64,000 bases of DNA. It comes from Limosilactobacillus reuteri subsp. reuteri (GTDB lineage Bacteria; Bacillota; Bacilli; Lactobacillales; Lactobacillaceae). Shown here piece by piece: positions 46,617-54,048 of the stretch (positions are counted from its first letter, which is position 1; every line of letters starts with the position of its first letter). The notes beneath the pieces were generated by a model. The model worked only from the letters and a program-made list of their open reading frames with translations, had not been told where the DNA came from and ran no database searches. Position numbers and translations under genes: made by a program. The DNA is taken from positions 441,501 to 505,500 of the forward strand of contig NC_009513.1 in NCBI RefSeq assembly GCF_000016825.1, in the 5' to 3' direction.

Positions 46617-46799
46617 TCAGTCGTTTAATTTTTCTTGTCGTTGTTTGATACAGCCTAATAGCATATCAAGGTCTTCTTGCGTTGCACTCTTTAAGATAAA
46701 GTTCTTAGCAACTGAACGGCGGTTAATATACTGTACCTGCGCCTTGTTCTTGCTACGGTATTTGTTAATTGCTTTGTGCTGTGACTCTGTAAGTGCCAT
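46617..46799 (-). CDS. small basic protein, 60 aa (accessory element)
   Basis: Starts MALTESQHKAINKYRSKNKA after GAGGAAAT; an in-frame ATG 27 bases upstream lies inside the preceding gene and lacks a ribosome site. It is rich in Lys/Arg/Gln and mostly helical, with RRSVAKNFILKSATQEDLD. A decayed relative exists at 49077-49220. Proteins of this pattern are common on lactobacillar mobile elements; the function is unknown. Confidence 0.65.
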   Translation of the reverse strand: MALTESQHKAINKYRSKNKAQVQYINRRSVAKNFILKSATQEDLDMLLGCIKQRQEKLND

Positions 46800-46800
46800 C

Positions 46801-46977
46801 TTATTTCCTCTCAATCTTAAATTCAAATAGCTTCTTGCGTTTGTCTTTTGGTGTGTGAAGCCACGTCTTGAACTTCCTAACGTCTTGTTTCCACATTGCT
46901 AGCGTTTCACGTGGAGAGTAGACATCTAGGGAAATAGTAACGTGTTTATTCTTTGACTGGTATTTAAGGCGCTTCAT
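46801..46977 (-). CDS. small basic protein, 58 aa (accessory element)
   Basis: An ORF of 58 residues that begins MKRLKYQSKNKHVTISLDVY after GAGGGATG and ends one base before the next ATG, so it is coupled to the 60-aa gene. It is very basic (about one third Lys/Arg) with three Trp. No domain recognised. Confidence 0.6.
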   Translation of the reverse strand: MKRLKYQSKNKHVTISLDVYSPRETLAMWKQDVRKFKTWLHTPKDKRKKLFEFKIERK

Positions 46978-47033
46978 ATTTCATCCCTCACTTTTGCTAA
47001 TTATTCTTGATTTAAAGAACGTCTAAGCCATGC

Positions 47034-47039
47034 TATAAT
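47034..47039 (+). promoter_or_regulatory. extended -10 of the hydrophobic-peptide transcript
   Basis: TGCTATAAT (47031-47039) is an extended -10; TTTAAA at 47011-47016 is a weak -35 at 17 bases. The bases after it (TATAATATAC... AGCCCCTAAG) recur in inverted orientation at 48664-48685. Confidence 0.5.
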
Positions 47040-47093
47040 ATACATATGAAAAGCCCCTAAGAGTTGAGCTACCAACTTGCAACTCTTAGGGCG

Positions 47094-47210
47094 GTGATTA
47101 ATCACCACTTGATTTCAAGTTTTAAGTCTAGCGATATAAAGATTTTGAGCTTTAATCTAATCTTTATTTTGCTAGGCTTTTTCTGGATATCTGTCAACTG
47201 GTATGGTTGA
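47094..47210 (+). CDS. 38-aa hydrophobic peptide (possible type I toxin-like)
   Basis: GTG to TGA in a highly structured transcript starting near 47046. The peptide has a polar start (INHHLISSFKSSDIKI) and one hydrophobic segment (LSFNLIFILLGFFWISV), the size and layout of type I toxins. The 5' leader folds as GCCCCTAAGAGTTG / CAACTCTTAGGG, immediately ahead of the start, and could hide it. A strong hairpin (47213-47246) terminates it. No sequence match to Fst, TxpA or Ldr was recognised. The start codon is uncertain (TTG 47109 is an alternative). Confidence 0.4.
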   Translation: MINHHLISSFKSSDIKILSFNLIFILLGFFWISVNWYG

Positions 47211-47212
47211 CT

Positions 47213-47250
47213 AAAAATACTTCCTACGAAAATGTAGGGGGTATTTTTTT
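47213..47250. terminator. hairpin shared by the peptide transcript and the ISL3 transposase gene
   Basis: AAAATACTTCCTAC pairs with GTAGGGGGTATTTT (G-U pairs) and is flanked by T-runs on both strands, so it can stop the plus-strand peptide RNA and the minus-strand transposase RNA. Confidence 0.75.
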
Positions 47251-48496
47251 ACGAAAAAATACAATCGATTCTTAAAAAGAAAAATTTTTGATTGGCAAAA
47301 CCATAACAAGTTCGTTTTAGAGTTTTGATTTTGCGATTGATGCCTTCTAAAGGACCATTAGAGTATTCAAACTTAGCACTATTTAAGACATATTTTCTGT
47401 TTTGACGAAGGGTTTGGATAGCGGTATCCATTTCTGTATTGGTTTTTTGGTAGTCTAAGATGGTTGACTCTAGTAATTCACTATTGCGCTCGTTTAGGGC
47501 TTTCGTGATATCTTGGTAAGTTTGGTATACTTCAGCAAACTTGGAAAATTTACTAGTAATGAGATCAACAGCATTTTGGCGAGTCATATATTGCTTAACG
47601 CCGCGAAGAAAAACTACTTCTTCAGGGTGAAGATCTTCAGCTTTTTTATGGAATAGCTTCCAATGTGACTTCATAATTTTATATTCTCGGCTCTGTTTAT
47701 CAAGTTGTTTTAGGATAGAAATACGACAATTGTCCAAAGCGCGACCAGCTAATTGCACAAGATGGAAACGATCAATAATAATGCTGGCATTAGGGAAAAG
47801 GCGATAGATAAAGCTTTGATATTGAGCATTTAAATCAATCACAACTGATTGGACGCATTCGCGTTCGGCTTTTGAATAACGACTTTCAAAATAATCAATA
47901 ATGGTAGGTGATAGACGATCCTGTAACTTTGTGACAATTTGGTGGGTTTCAGCGTCACAACAGATAAAGGACATCACAGACTTAGTTGAACGAAACTCGT
48001 CAAAACATAGATGCTTAGGCAACTTAGCTACACGATAGTGTGGTTCCATGCGCTCTAAAATTGTTCGACGAACACTGCTAGGAGAGCAGTGACACATTTC
48101 AGCAATTAGCTGACCAGATAGTCCTTTACGAGCTAAAAGCATGATTTGATTTTTGAGATTACTGGATAGGGTTTGATTTTCTTTGGTTAAATTAGTAATA
48201 GCACCAAACGTAGTATGGCACGATTTACATTTATAGCGTTGTTTACGAAGCTCTAGTTCATATCTTCTCCCGTTTAAACTAGCCAGTCGTACATGAGTTT
48301 TGCGAAAGCCATCCTTATTAACTGTGGGAAAGCCACAGTTACGACAACGATTAATCGGATAAGAAAGAGTAGCCGTTATTAGTGTTATATACTCTTTAAC
48401 AGAGTCATCGTTGTGTTCAGCTTCTTCAACAGAAATAATTTTAATATTTTTATCTTTAATTCCAAGAATATTTAGGATAGAATCATTATGGGACAT
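47249..48496 (-). CDS. ISL3-family transposase
   Basis: A 415-aa DDE transposase. The N-terminal zinc finger has CRNCGFP and YKCKSCH, followed by a helix-turn-helix (GLSGQLIAEMCHCSPSSVRRT) and the catalytic core with LCFDEFRS and VVIDLNAQYQS (Asp residues) and SNGPLEGINRKIKTLKR near the end (Glu). The C-terminal FFFLRIDCIFS is usual for the family, so it looks complete. Its stop codon seems to lie in the flanking target repeat. Confidence 0.93.
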   Translation of the reverse strand: MSHNDSILNILGIKDKNIKIISVEEAEHNDDSVKEYITLITATLSYPINRCRNCGFPTVNKDGFRKTHVRLASLNGRRYELELRKQRYKCKSCHTTFGAITNLTKENQTLSSNLKNQIMLLARKGLSGQLIAEMCHCSPSSVRRTILERMEPHYRVAKLPKHLCFDEFRSTKSVMSFICCDAETHQIVTKLQDRLSPTIIDYFESRYSKAERECVQSVVIDLNAQYQSFIYRLFPNASIIIDRFHLVQLAGRALDNCRISILKQLDKQSREYKIMKSHWKLFHKKAEDLHPEEVVFLRGVKQYMTRQNAVDLITSKFSKFAEVYQTYQDITKALNERNSELLESTILDYQKTNTEMDTAIQTLRQNRKYVLNSAKFEYSNGPLEGINRKIKTLKRTCYGFANQKFFFLRIDCIFS

Positions 48497-48563
48497 TTGT
48501 TTAACCTTCTTTCATGATTTTTGTGGTGAATTGATTGTATAACGAGGGGACAGCAAATGTCTC
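47252..48563 (-). mobile_element. ISL3-family insertion sequence (limits approximate)
   Basis: The limits are taken from an 8-base direct repeat TTTTTTTA at 47244-47251 and 48564-48571, the target-duplication length of ISL3 elements. It is a low-complexity word, and clear terminal inverted repeats were not found, so the ends are provisional. The transposase frame fills almost the whole element. It lies between two convergent small transcription units. Confidence 0.65.
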
Positions 48564-48568
48564 TTTTT

Positions 48569-48646
48569 TTATACAAAAAAATCTGGCATGGAATCTCCAT
48601 CCATACCAGAAAGTGTATACCCCTTTTTCTTTACTTTCAAAAGCAA
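48569..48646 (-). CDS. 25-aa basic peptide, doubtful
   Basis: TTG to TAA behind GGGGGTGG on the minus strand; the peptide is LLKVKKKGYTLSGMDGDSMP followed by DFFV. It is carried by a short transcript from the strong promoter at 48680-48708, and its 3' half coincides with a terminator-type hairpin (TCTGGCATGGA / TCCATACCAGA plus Ts). It may equally be a non-coding antisense-type RNA. Confidence 0.25.
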   Translation of the reverse strand: MLLKVKKKGYTLSGMDGDSMPDFFV

Positions 48647-48679
48647 TTTAACCACCCCCTTTCCTTAGGGGCTAAGTAT

Positions 48680-48708
48680 ATTATATACATATGTATCAAC
48701 GGTGACAA
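48680..48708 (-). promoter_or_regulatory. promoter of the minus-strand small transcript
   Basis: TTGTCA (48708-48703), exactly 17 bases, TATAAT (48685-48680). The transcript would begin near 48674 with CUUAGCCCCUAAGG and run about 100 nt to the hairpin at 48581-48610. Its 5' CCCCU/AGGGG stem covers the ribosome site. Confidence 0.65.
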
Positions 48709-48737
48709 TAGGGAATACTAAAATATTTGAAAAATAT

Positions 48738-48837
48738 GCTAGCATTTGCAAGCATTAGATACCTATAAAATCCGAGCATTTCTGAGCATTTTAACACTAA
48801 TAAAATCCTAGGATTTCCTAGGCTTTAACCATAAAGC
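48738..48837. repeat. iteron-like tandem repeats (three units, about 35 bp)
   Basis: AGCATTT-N3-AGCATT starts at 48741 and 48775, and a degenerate copy (AGGATTT-CCT-AGGCTT) at 48810. The first two units end in the same TAAAATC, giving a 34-35 bp period. Spaced direct repeats in AT-rich DNA next to a promoter are typical of Rep-binding iterons at plasmid or satellite origins. Two GCATACTTTTT repeats (48889-48925) and the palindrome GGTGCGCACC follow. Confidence 0.6.
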
Positions 48838-48973
48838 TAGAGGCTTTCAAGTGCTATCAAAATAGGGTGCAACCTTTTTGTTTTTGTATGCATACTTTTT
48901 TTGGAAAGTACGCATACTTTTTAATGAGGGTGCGCACCAAATTATACTCAAGATAATATGCTAAAATACCTAT

Positions 48974-49044
48974 GGGGCGTGAAAAGTAAAGTTGCTAATT
49001 TTTCGACAATACCAAGAGTAGCTTGTGAGGGCTACTCTTTTTTT
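48974..49044 (+). ncRNA. short promoter-terminator unit, about 71 nt
   Basis: Extended -10 TG-C-TAAAAT (48959-48967) is followed by 70 bases ending in AAGAGTAGC / GCTACTCTT plus six Ts. It contains no ORF. It lies 130 bases from the iterons, a usual place for a counter-transcribed copy-number RNA, but the function is inferred from position only. Confidence 0.35.
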
Positions 49045-49076
49045 GTGCTACCATTTGCAACCATTTCTCAACTGGG

Positions 49077-49220
49077 TTAAGCGATTTTTTGCTCTTGTGC
49101 TAGTGATATTAATTTGTCTAGGTCGTCTTTATCTGCATAGTGTTTAATAAACGTTTTAGCATTTGAGCGATATTGATATAGTTTGTTTTTCTCTGGGTGT
49201 CGTTTCTTGTATCGTTTATG
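49077..49220 (-). pseudogene. start-less relative of the 60-aa accessory protein
   Basis: Forty-seven codons open to TAA without a start codon (preceded by TAA). The sequence (KRYKKRHPEKNKLYQYRS, then AKTFIKHYADKDDLDKLISL) aligns along its length with the 60-aa protein at 46617-46799. It therefore looks like a truncated duplicate gene. Confidence 0.5.
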
Positions 49221-49261
49221 TTATGCTCACTGCCCTACTCCCCTTGTGATATAATATATTT

Positions 49262-49308
49262 GCTATTTTTTATATCGAAGGGGCGCTCTCACAGTAGAGC
49301 GTCTTTTT
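49262..49308 (+). ncRNA. short promoter-terminator unit, copy 2 (about 47 nt)
   Basis: Extended -10 TG-A-TATAAT (ending 49255), then the ATATCGAAGGGGCGCTCTC core shared with 46504-46553 and a hairpin GCTCT / AGAGC with seven Ts. Its stem is better paired than that of copy 1. Confidence 0.4.
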
Positions 49309-49367
49309 TTGTTGGAATTTATCGTGCAAAAAAGTCGATGTGCGTTCCTAAAGTATCAATAAACTAA

Positions 49368-49397
49368 CCCCCGTTGAAAGAAAACGGGGGCTTTTTT
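49368..49397 (+). terminator. isolated terminator
   Basis: CCCCCGTT / AACGGGGG stem and six Ts. The rest of 49309-49671 contains no ORF that I can support. Confidence 0.75.
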
Positions 49398-49671
49398 AGT
49401 ATGGTCTATTTTAATAGCAAAAGAGGGGCGAATATTGCTCTTTCTTGCTTCTTGTTTTGACGTTAAATGTGATTATATCAATGATTACAGCTAATCACTC
49501 ATAAGCAATAATAATTAACTACGAATTAGCTAACGAGTATAAGTTTTTCCGATATTGTTTTAACTACAAACATCCCCGATAATGTCCAATTTTGGGCAAT
49601 GATTTCTAATTAAGATTGCTGTTATATCAACCTTTTAGATGAATTGATAAATTGCACATTACATGGAACAT

Positions 49672-50037
49672 TTACTGTTTCACAATTCCAATGTTTTTAT
49701 ATGCGGTTGTTACCTTGTTCTGGTAGTAACCAGTATAAAAGCGATGGTGCTTTTGATAAACAAAGCCTAACAATTCCATATTGTGCTTGAATTGGCGGTT
49801 GCTTAATGGAATTATGGCTTGCTGTTGGCAATATTCCTTGTAATGGTTATATAGGACACGGCAAGCACAATAAAATCTGCGGTCTTTTTTTACCCCGTCA
49901 GAGAAAACAAAACTAACAACCGTTGGGTCTGCTTTGCCTTTATTTCTAACTCTGAAATGATAATCTTTCTTACTTTCAGCCATCCACTGTGCTAATGATC
50001 GCTTACTAAATACATAACGCCCACGATACCAACTCAT
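49672..50037 (-). CDS. primase C-terminal-like protein, 121 aa
   Basis: The second half (CRVLYNHYKEYCQQQAIIPL, then SNRQFKHNMELLGFVY) resembles the winged-helix C-terminal domain of phage and satellite D5-type primase-helicases. The helicase part is absent. It starts at ATG 50037 after AAAGGGG and overlaps the upstream small gene (ATGA), so it is an independent gene, not a simple fragment. It is probably a DNA-binding accessory factor for replication. Confidence 0.55.
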   Translation of the reverse strand: MSWYRGRYVFSKRSLAQWMAESKKDYHFRVRNKGKADPTVVSFVFSDGVKKDRRFYCACRVLYNHYKEYCQQQAIIPLSNRQFKHNMELLGFVYQKHHRFYTGYYQNKVTTAYKNIGIVKQ

Positions 50038-50165
50038 TTAGAACCATCCCCTTTGTACTGGTCTTTCATGTAGTGGGTGAATAGCCATATAACTGCAATA
50101 TCAGCGATAAGACTAGCTAAACCACAAGCAATAGCAACAATCAATAAACACGATACAGCGAACAT
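50034..50165 (-). CDS. 43-aa single-span membrane protein
   Basis: Begins MFAVSCLLIVAIACGLASLI with one hydrophobic helix (about 3-30) and a short charged tail (HYMKDQYKGDGSK). GGAG lies about 10 bases upstream, and its TGA overlaps the next ATG. Function unknown. The gene-free stretch 50166-50588 holds small palindromes (TGTCGA/TCGACA, GCTGAA/TTCAGC) and a bidirectional terminator. Confidence 0.5.
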   Translation of the reverse strand: MFAVSCLLIVAIACGLASLIADIAVIWLFTHYMKDQYKGDGSK

Positions 50166-50482
50166 TTAAATCAACTCCATTTCTCTATACTCTAATTTTC
50201 ATTTTAAAGCCGTCTAAGCCGTTTTAACTTGCAAATGAATAATTATATTAAACAGACGCTATCGGCTTTAAAACTGCTGATTATTTTTAAATAAGCAGGG
50301 TTCTAATTTAATACGTTATATATTTTTCACTGTCGAGTTTTCGACAATGAGTTTTCGTGGCTGAATTTTCAGCAGTCAAACTTTATACAAGTTCCTTTTC
50401 CGTCCAATTGATAATGAAAAATTACAGTTGAACTATTGATATATCAGCATTTGGGCTAGTAAAGCATTGCACGCTTTTAAAT

Positions 50483-50537
50483 AAAAAGCATCCCCTTTAT
50501 ATCGCTGTATTAACAGTAAATAGGGGATGTTATTTTT
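50483..50537. terminator. bidirectional terminator in the accessory element
   Basis: AGCATCCCCTTTAT pairs with AAATAGGGGATGTT, with A- and T-runs outside; it closes the minus-strand gene run above it. Confidence 0.7.
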
Positions 50538-50588
50538 CGTAGGTCATACTTTTTTAAGACAGACGATAATGCTAAAAATGATTGTTAA

Positions 50589-50990
50589 TTAGTGCCACTC
50601 GTTATGGTCTAGGCTGTTCACCTTATCCAATAGACTTTGGGCGTTTTCTTTCTGTTCCTGTGGTGCTGTAGGGTCATTTAGTATTGTAGTGGCTGCCACT
50701 CTTACAGCGTAACAGTCCATGAGCACTTGATTACCTTGTACTTTGAAATGTTCATCTGGAATATGAGCCACAAGAGGATTTTCAGCCTTAAAGCGTTCAA
50801 TTGGATTGTTCCCAGCTACTTCTACTAAGCCCTCGTTAATTGCTCGCTGAGTAGGATTGCCTAACTCGTCAATCATCCCCTCATCAACTAGCATTTTATA
50901 GAGTTTGTCCTTGTTAGGACGCAAGCCAATAGAAAGAAAATGACTGTAGGCTTGCTCAACTAACGGTGGGTATTTGATGTTAAAATTCAT
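50589..50990 (-). CDS. accessory-element protein, 133 aa, unknown
   Basis: ATG 50990 follows AAAGGA; an earlier in-frame ATG lies inside the neighbouring gene without a good site. The N-terminal half (NIKYPPLVEQAYSHFLSIGL, KLYKMLVDEGMID) is helical and resembles small phage-type DNA-binding proteins; the middle contains GNPTQRAINEGLVEVAGN. A phage- or satellite-related role is inferred from context only. Confidence 0.55.
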   Translation of the reverse strand: MNFNIKYPPLVEQAYSHFLSIGLRPNKDKLYKMLVDEGMIDELGNPTQRAINEGLVEVAGNNPIERFKAENPLVAHIPDEHFKVQGNQVLMDCYAVRVAATTILNDPTAPQEQKENAQSLLDKVNSLDHNEWH

Positions 50991-51006
50991 TGTTTGTCCT
51001 TTCTTT

Positions 51007-51417
51007 TTAAGGGTGTCTAATCTGCCCAAACTGCTTCAAATATTTATTAGCTAATTTATCTTTTGCTTTGCTTTCCTCGCTATTGCTTCTTAGATAATCG
51101 CTTCTAATGGTCTTTAATTGCTTTTGAAGCGAACTAGAAAGTTTCTTGGCTTTTATTAGCTTTCGATTGTATTTAATTATTAATTGCCTGTTTTGTTTGA
51201 GCAGGGTAGGCGTTTGATGTTTGAAGATACCTAGACCATCAACAAAATACAAGTGGGTAAATGGTATCTTGATTAAGCTATCGTTTAATTGCTTCTCGTT
51301 GGCTTGTATTAGGTTGTCTAATCGTTTAATATCACTCATCAATTTAGTATAGGTCTCATATCCAGTACTAAAATCAGAAAGACTTCTCTCAAATTCTGTT
51401 AGATTCATGAAGATCAC
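51007..51417 (-). CDS. coiled-coil protein, 136 aa, unknown
   Basis: Strongly helical and Lys/Leu/Gln-rich, with heptad-like stretches (KLMSDIKRLDNLIQANEKQL, KKLSSSLQKQLKTIRSDYLR). No catalytic motif. It lies in the minus-strand replication-like cluster with a GGAGTG ribosome site; the 3' end overlaps the upstream reading of the 133-aa gene. Confidence 0.55.
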   Translation of the reverse strand: MIFMNLTEFERSLSDFSTGYETYTKLMSDIKRLDNLIQANEKQLNDSLIKIPFTHLYFVDGLGIFKHQTPTLLKQNRQLIIKYNRKLIKAKKLSSSLQKQLKTIRSDYLRSNSEESKAKDKLANKYLKQFGQIRHP

Positions 51418-51456
51418 TCCTTAGAAAGGTAATTCATCATCAATGTTCTTCTCTTT

Positions 51457-52431
51457 TTATTTAGGATACTCATTCTTGATGTAGGACAAACATAAATTAT
51501 CGGTTTCTGGAGTAATACTTGATTTTTCTTTTATCACTGTGAGGGTATCTTTTATTTCGTCAATAGATGATACTTTTAATTCATTTGAGAGAAAGTAAAT
51601 CAATTGATCGTTATTTGTACTAAATGTTGTTTTGAATTTTGAATTAATGAATTTGATTAGTTGCTCAATTTCTTTTTGATTAACAGTAGAAGATTCTTGT
51701 GGAAGGCTTTCTTTTTCTTTATTTATATTCTCTTTATTTATATTATATTTATTTATATTGGAGGCGGATTTAGTACTTAAAAAGGCTGTTTTAGGCTTTT
51801 CCCGCCTATTTCCGCCTGCTTCGTTAGAATGTGTGTCAATCCCTTGTCGCTCTAGGGCTTGAACGTCATTATTTTGGGGTGAGGCTTTTTCCGCCTTTTT
51901 AAGCCTATTTTCGCCTATTTTATCCTCCATAACTAAGGCGGGTTTAGGACTATTTGAGGCGGATTCCGCCTTTATCAATTTATTTCTTGTTTCTTTTAAA
52001 TTTTCAAGGTCAATACCTGTCTTTTTGCTATTATATTTGTGGAGAAAATCATTAAGTGTCATTGCGACATTCTCATCGTTTAAATTTGTTGTGTATCTCC
52101 AGTCTGTTCTAATATAAGTGATTTTAGTTAGTTCTATTTGTTGAGTGTTGGTGTGGTTTTTGAGGTCTTGATTATTTAACCAATCAACAATAATGACAAC
52201 ACTATCGGATACAATGATAAGACCAGCTTTTTCTAGTTCTTGGTAATTCTTTTCAGTGAAGTGATTGAGTACATTAATCATTGTTAGTTCAGAACAAAAG
52301 CCGTCATCATCCGCATACAAGACTAATTCATCGTATAAGTAGCGGTCTTCCACTGATAATTGGAGAAATTTATTACTTTGATGAATACTCTTTGAAATTA
52401 ATCTTCTATTTGCCAATTTAAGATACCTCAC
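51457..52431 (-). CDS. phage-type replication initiator (replisome organizer-like)
   Basis: A 324-aa protein. Residues about 1-110 form a winged-helix N-domain like phage replisome organizers and RepA_N-like initiators (QLSVEDRYLYDELVLYADDD, then GFCSELTMINVLNHF). A long polar linker with a run of Asn/Lys follows, then a C-terminal helical domain (EIEQLIKFINSKFKTTFSTN) found in phage DnaD-like proteins. It probably starts replication of the element, with the iterons at 48.74 kb as a candidate origin. Confidence 0.6.
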   Translation of the reverse strand: MRYLKLANRRLISKSIHQSNKFLQLSVEDRYLYDELVLYADDDGFCSELTMINVLNHFTEKNYQELEKAGLIIVSDSVVIIVDWLNNQDLKNHTNTQQIELTKITYIRTDWRYTTNLNDENVAMTLNDFLHKYNSKKTGIDLENLKETRNKLIKAESASNSPKPALVMEDKIGENRLKKAEKASPQNNDVQALERQGIDTHSNEAGGNRREKPKTAFLSTKSASNINKYNINKENINKEKESLPQESSTVNQKEIEQLIKFINSKFKTTFSTNNDQLIYFLSNELKVSSIDEIKDTLTVIKEKSSITPETDNLCLSYIKNEYPK

Positions 52432-52432
52432 T

Positions 52433-52657
52433 TTACATAACTGTTATTGGTTCATCAAACTCGCTAATTTTTATTAGACCAGCATCAGCAAGTTGAGAAA
52501 ATTCTTCACCATTTACATGTAAAACATCGCATATAAGCTCACTACAATAGACAAGGTTGTCAGTGTTCTTATATGCTAAAAGATACAGATACAGTAATTT
52601 AGCGTCATTGCTAAGATTGTAAAAATCATCCGTTTCTAGGAAGTCTTTTAATTCCAT
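52433..52657 (-). CDS. small winged-helix-like protein, 74 aa
   Basis: Resembles the N-terminal domain of the next protein (FYNLSNDAKLLYLYLLAYKN, then LVYCSELICDVLH, ending with GLIKISEFDEPITVM). It may be a paralogous DNA-binding module. It is separated by one base from the genes on either side of it, so the three are coupled. Confidence 0.55.
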   Translation of the reverse strand: MELKDFLETDDFYNLSNDAKLLYLYLLAYKNTDNLVYCSELICDVLHVNGEEFSQLADAGLIKISEFDEPITVM

Positions 52658-53127
52658 TACTTACATACCTCCATGTTCTTATAACTTAATTGCCCGTCAA
52701 TAAATAGCTTTGTTAAAGCGATAAGTCGTTTAAGCATTTCAACATCGTTATTTGTGACTTGTTCAATGCGTTCAACAATCTTTTGGCGTTCTCGCTCTTC
52801 TCGCTTGTTGTGCGCTAAGTAATTTGGATTGTTAAGCGACTTCATAATGAAATAAAGGCGAGTGGTGTTTTTATCATCGTTGTTCGTTAGCAAGGACAAT
52901 TTAGAATATAAGTCACCATTGAAGCCGTCTAAGTAAACTAAAAAGGTGTGAACTTGCTTAATATCATCCCCAACGAACTTACTAATACGGGTGGCGAGTT
53001 CCGTTGGTTTTTTGCTGTTCTCGGTGTCTTTAAGATATGAATACCACGAGAGCAGGGCGAGGTAAGTAGTTTTCATGTCCCAACGTTCACGGTGTCCGTC
53101 TGGGGCTGTAAGAGTAACTAGTTGCAT
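52657..53127 (-). CDS. accessory-element protein, 156 aa, unknown
   Basis: Begins MQLVTLTAPDGHRERWDMKT from ATG 53127 inside the end of the preceding reading frame. It is helical and acidic/basic mixed, with ELATRISKFVGDDIKQVHTF and LNNPNYLAHNKREERERQKI. No recognised family; it is part of the minus-strand replication-like cluster. Confidence 0.5.
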   Translation of the reverse strand: MQLVTLTAPDGHRERWDMKTTYLALLSWYSYLKDTENSKKPTELATRISKFVGDDIKQVHTFLVYLDGFNGDLYSKLSLLTNNDDKNTTRLYFIMKSLNNPNYLAHNKREERERQKIVERIEQVTNNDVEMLKRLIALTKLFIDGQLSYKNMEVCK

Positions 53128-53288
53128 TCTGTATCACCGCCTTTGAGTTCAAGGGTTGCTAATTGTTGTAGTACTTCTAAATCATTATCATTTAGGCGCT
53201 CTAAGCACTCATGTAAAGCGCTGATAATATCTTGCTGATACTTAACTGTTAAGACTAGGCTAATTAAATCATTGTGAGTGTAATCATC
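53118..53288 (-). pseudogene. 3' remnant of an accessory gene cut by an IS3 element
   Basis: An open frame without start enters from the IS junction and ends at TAG 53118-53120, overlapping the next gene by 10 bases. It encodes a helical C-terminus (YTHNDLISLVLTVKYQQDII, then LHECLERLNDNDLEVLQQL). The 5' part is missing, so the insertion or a following deletion removed it. Confidence 0.55.
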
Positions 53289-54048
53289 CTTCAGCCACTA
53301 GTGTTTGAAGTTCATCAAGTGTTTGTGGCTTAGATGAATGCGCTAGCCAAATTGCTTTAAAGTCGGCCCACCAGTGCTCGATAACTGCGTTATCTGCTGG
53401 TGTACCAGGAGCTGAATAGCTATGTTGACTATTATTGCTAGTTAAATATTGATTGAACGCCTTAGAAGTATAAGCAGCTCCGCGATCAGTATGAATAAGT
53501 GGGGCTAATACACCTTCTTGTTTCTGAGCTTTCTTGAATACTTGAATTGCTCCCTCACTAGTTTCTGTTGGGGTAATTAGCCAGCTAATTGGAAATTGAC
53601 CATATAAATCAAGAACCACATGTAAACGAACTTTATAATTATGAATATTGTAGGCGAGTTCTGTTGTATCAGTTACCCAAACCTGATTAGCTGCTTCCTG
53701 TTTAAATTGACGATTAAGTATATTTTCAGCTTGATAGGTTTGACGTTCCTTGTCGCGTTTTCTTTTAGCTTGACGATAGTCAGCTTTAATCCCATGTTCC
53801 TTCATAATTCTAATAACTCGTTTTTTGTTGACCAAATATCCAAGACCTGCACGCTTAATAAGACGAGTCATTTTCCCATAGCCAATACTTTGCTTATTAG
53901 TTTTCTCAATTTCTTTAATCAAATTAAGGATCTCTTGATCCTGGATATCCTTAGTAGTTAATTCTCGTTTTAGCCACTTATAGTAGGCTTGCCGGCTTAC
54001 TTTAGCCGCTTTAACTAGTTCTGATACTGTATAACCGTCTTTAATCAT
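53284..54048 (-). pseudogene. IS3-family transposase OrfB, C-terminally truncated
   Basis: A 254-aa retroviral-type integrase core. The DDE residues are in VWVTDTTELA, IHTDRGAAYTS and PADNAVIEHWW. The frame ends shortly after (DELQTLVAEG), about 30 residues before the usual end, which carries the conserved NGLTP-type motif. The ATG overlaps the orfA stop (ATGA). The core is intact but the protein is probably not functional. Confidence 0.8.

Noticed and set aside
47198..48609. CTGGTATGG / CCATACCAG as terminal inverted repeats of the ISL3 element
   Set aside because: The right copy belongs to a terminator hairpin of the small transcript, and similarity stops after nine bases; the 8-base TTTTTTTA repeat gives a more plausible boundary.
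48738..48837. CRISPR array
   Set aside because: Only three short imperfect repeats at 35-bp period, no spacer-like unique segments of uniform length and no cas genes; iteron-like repeats fit better.
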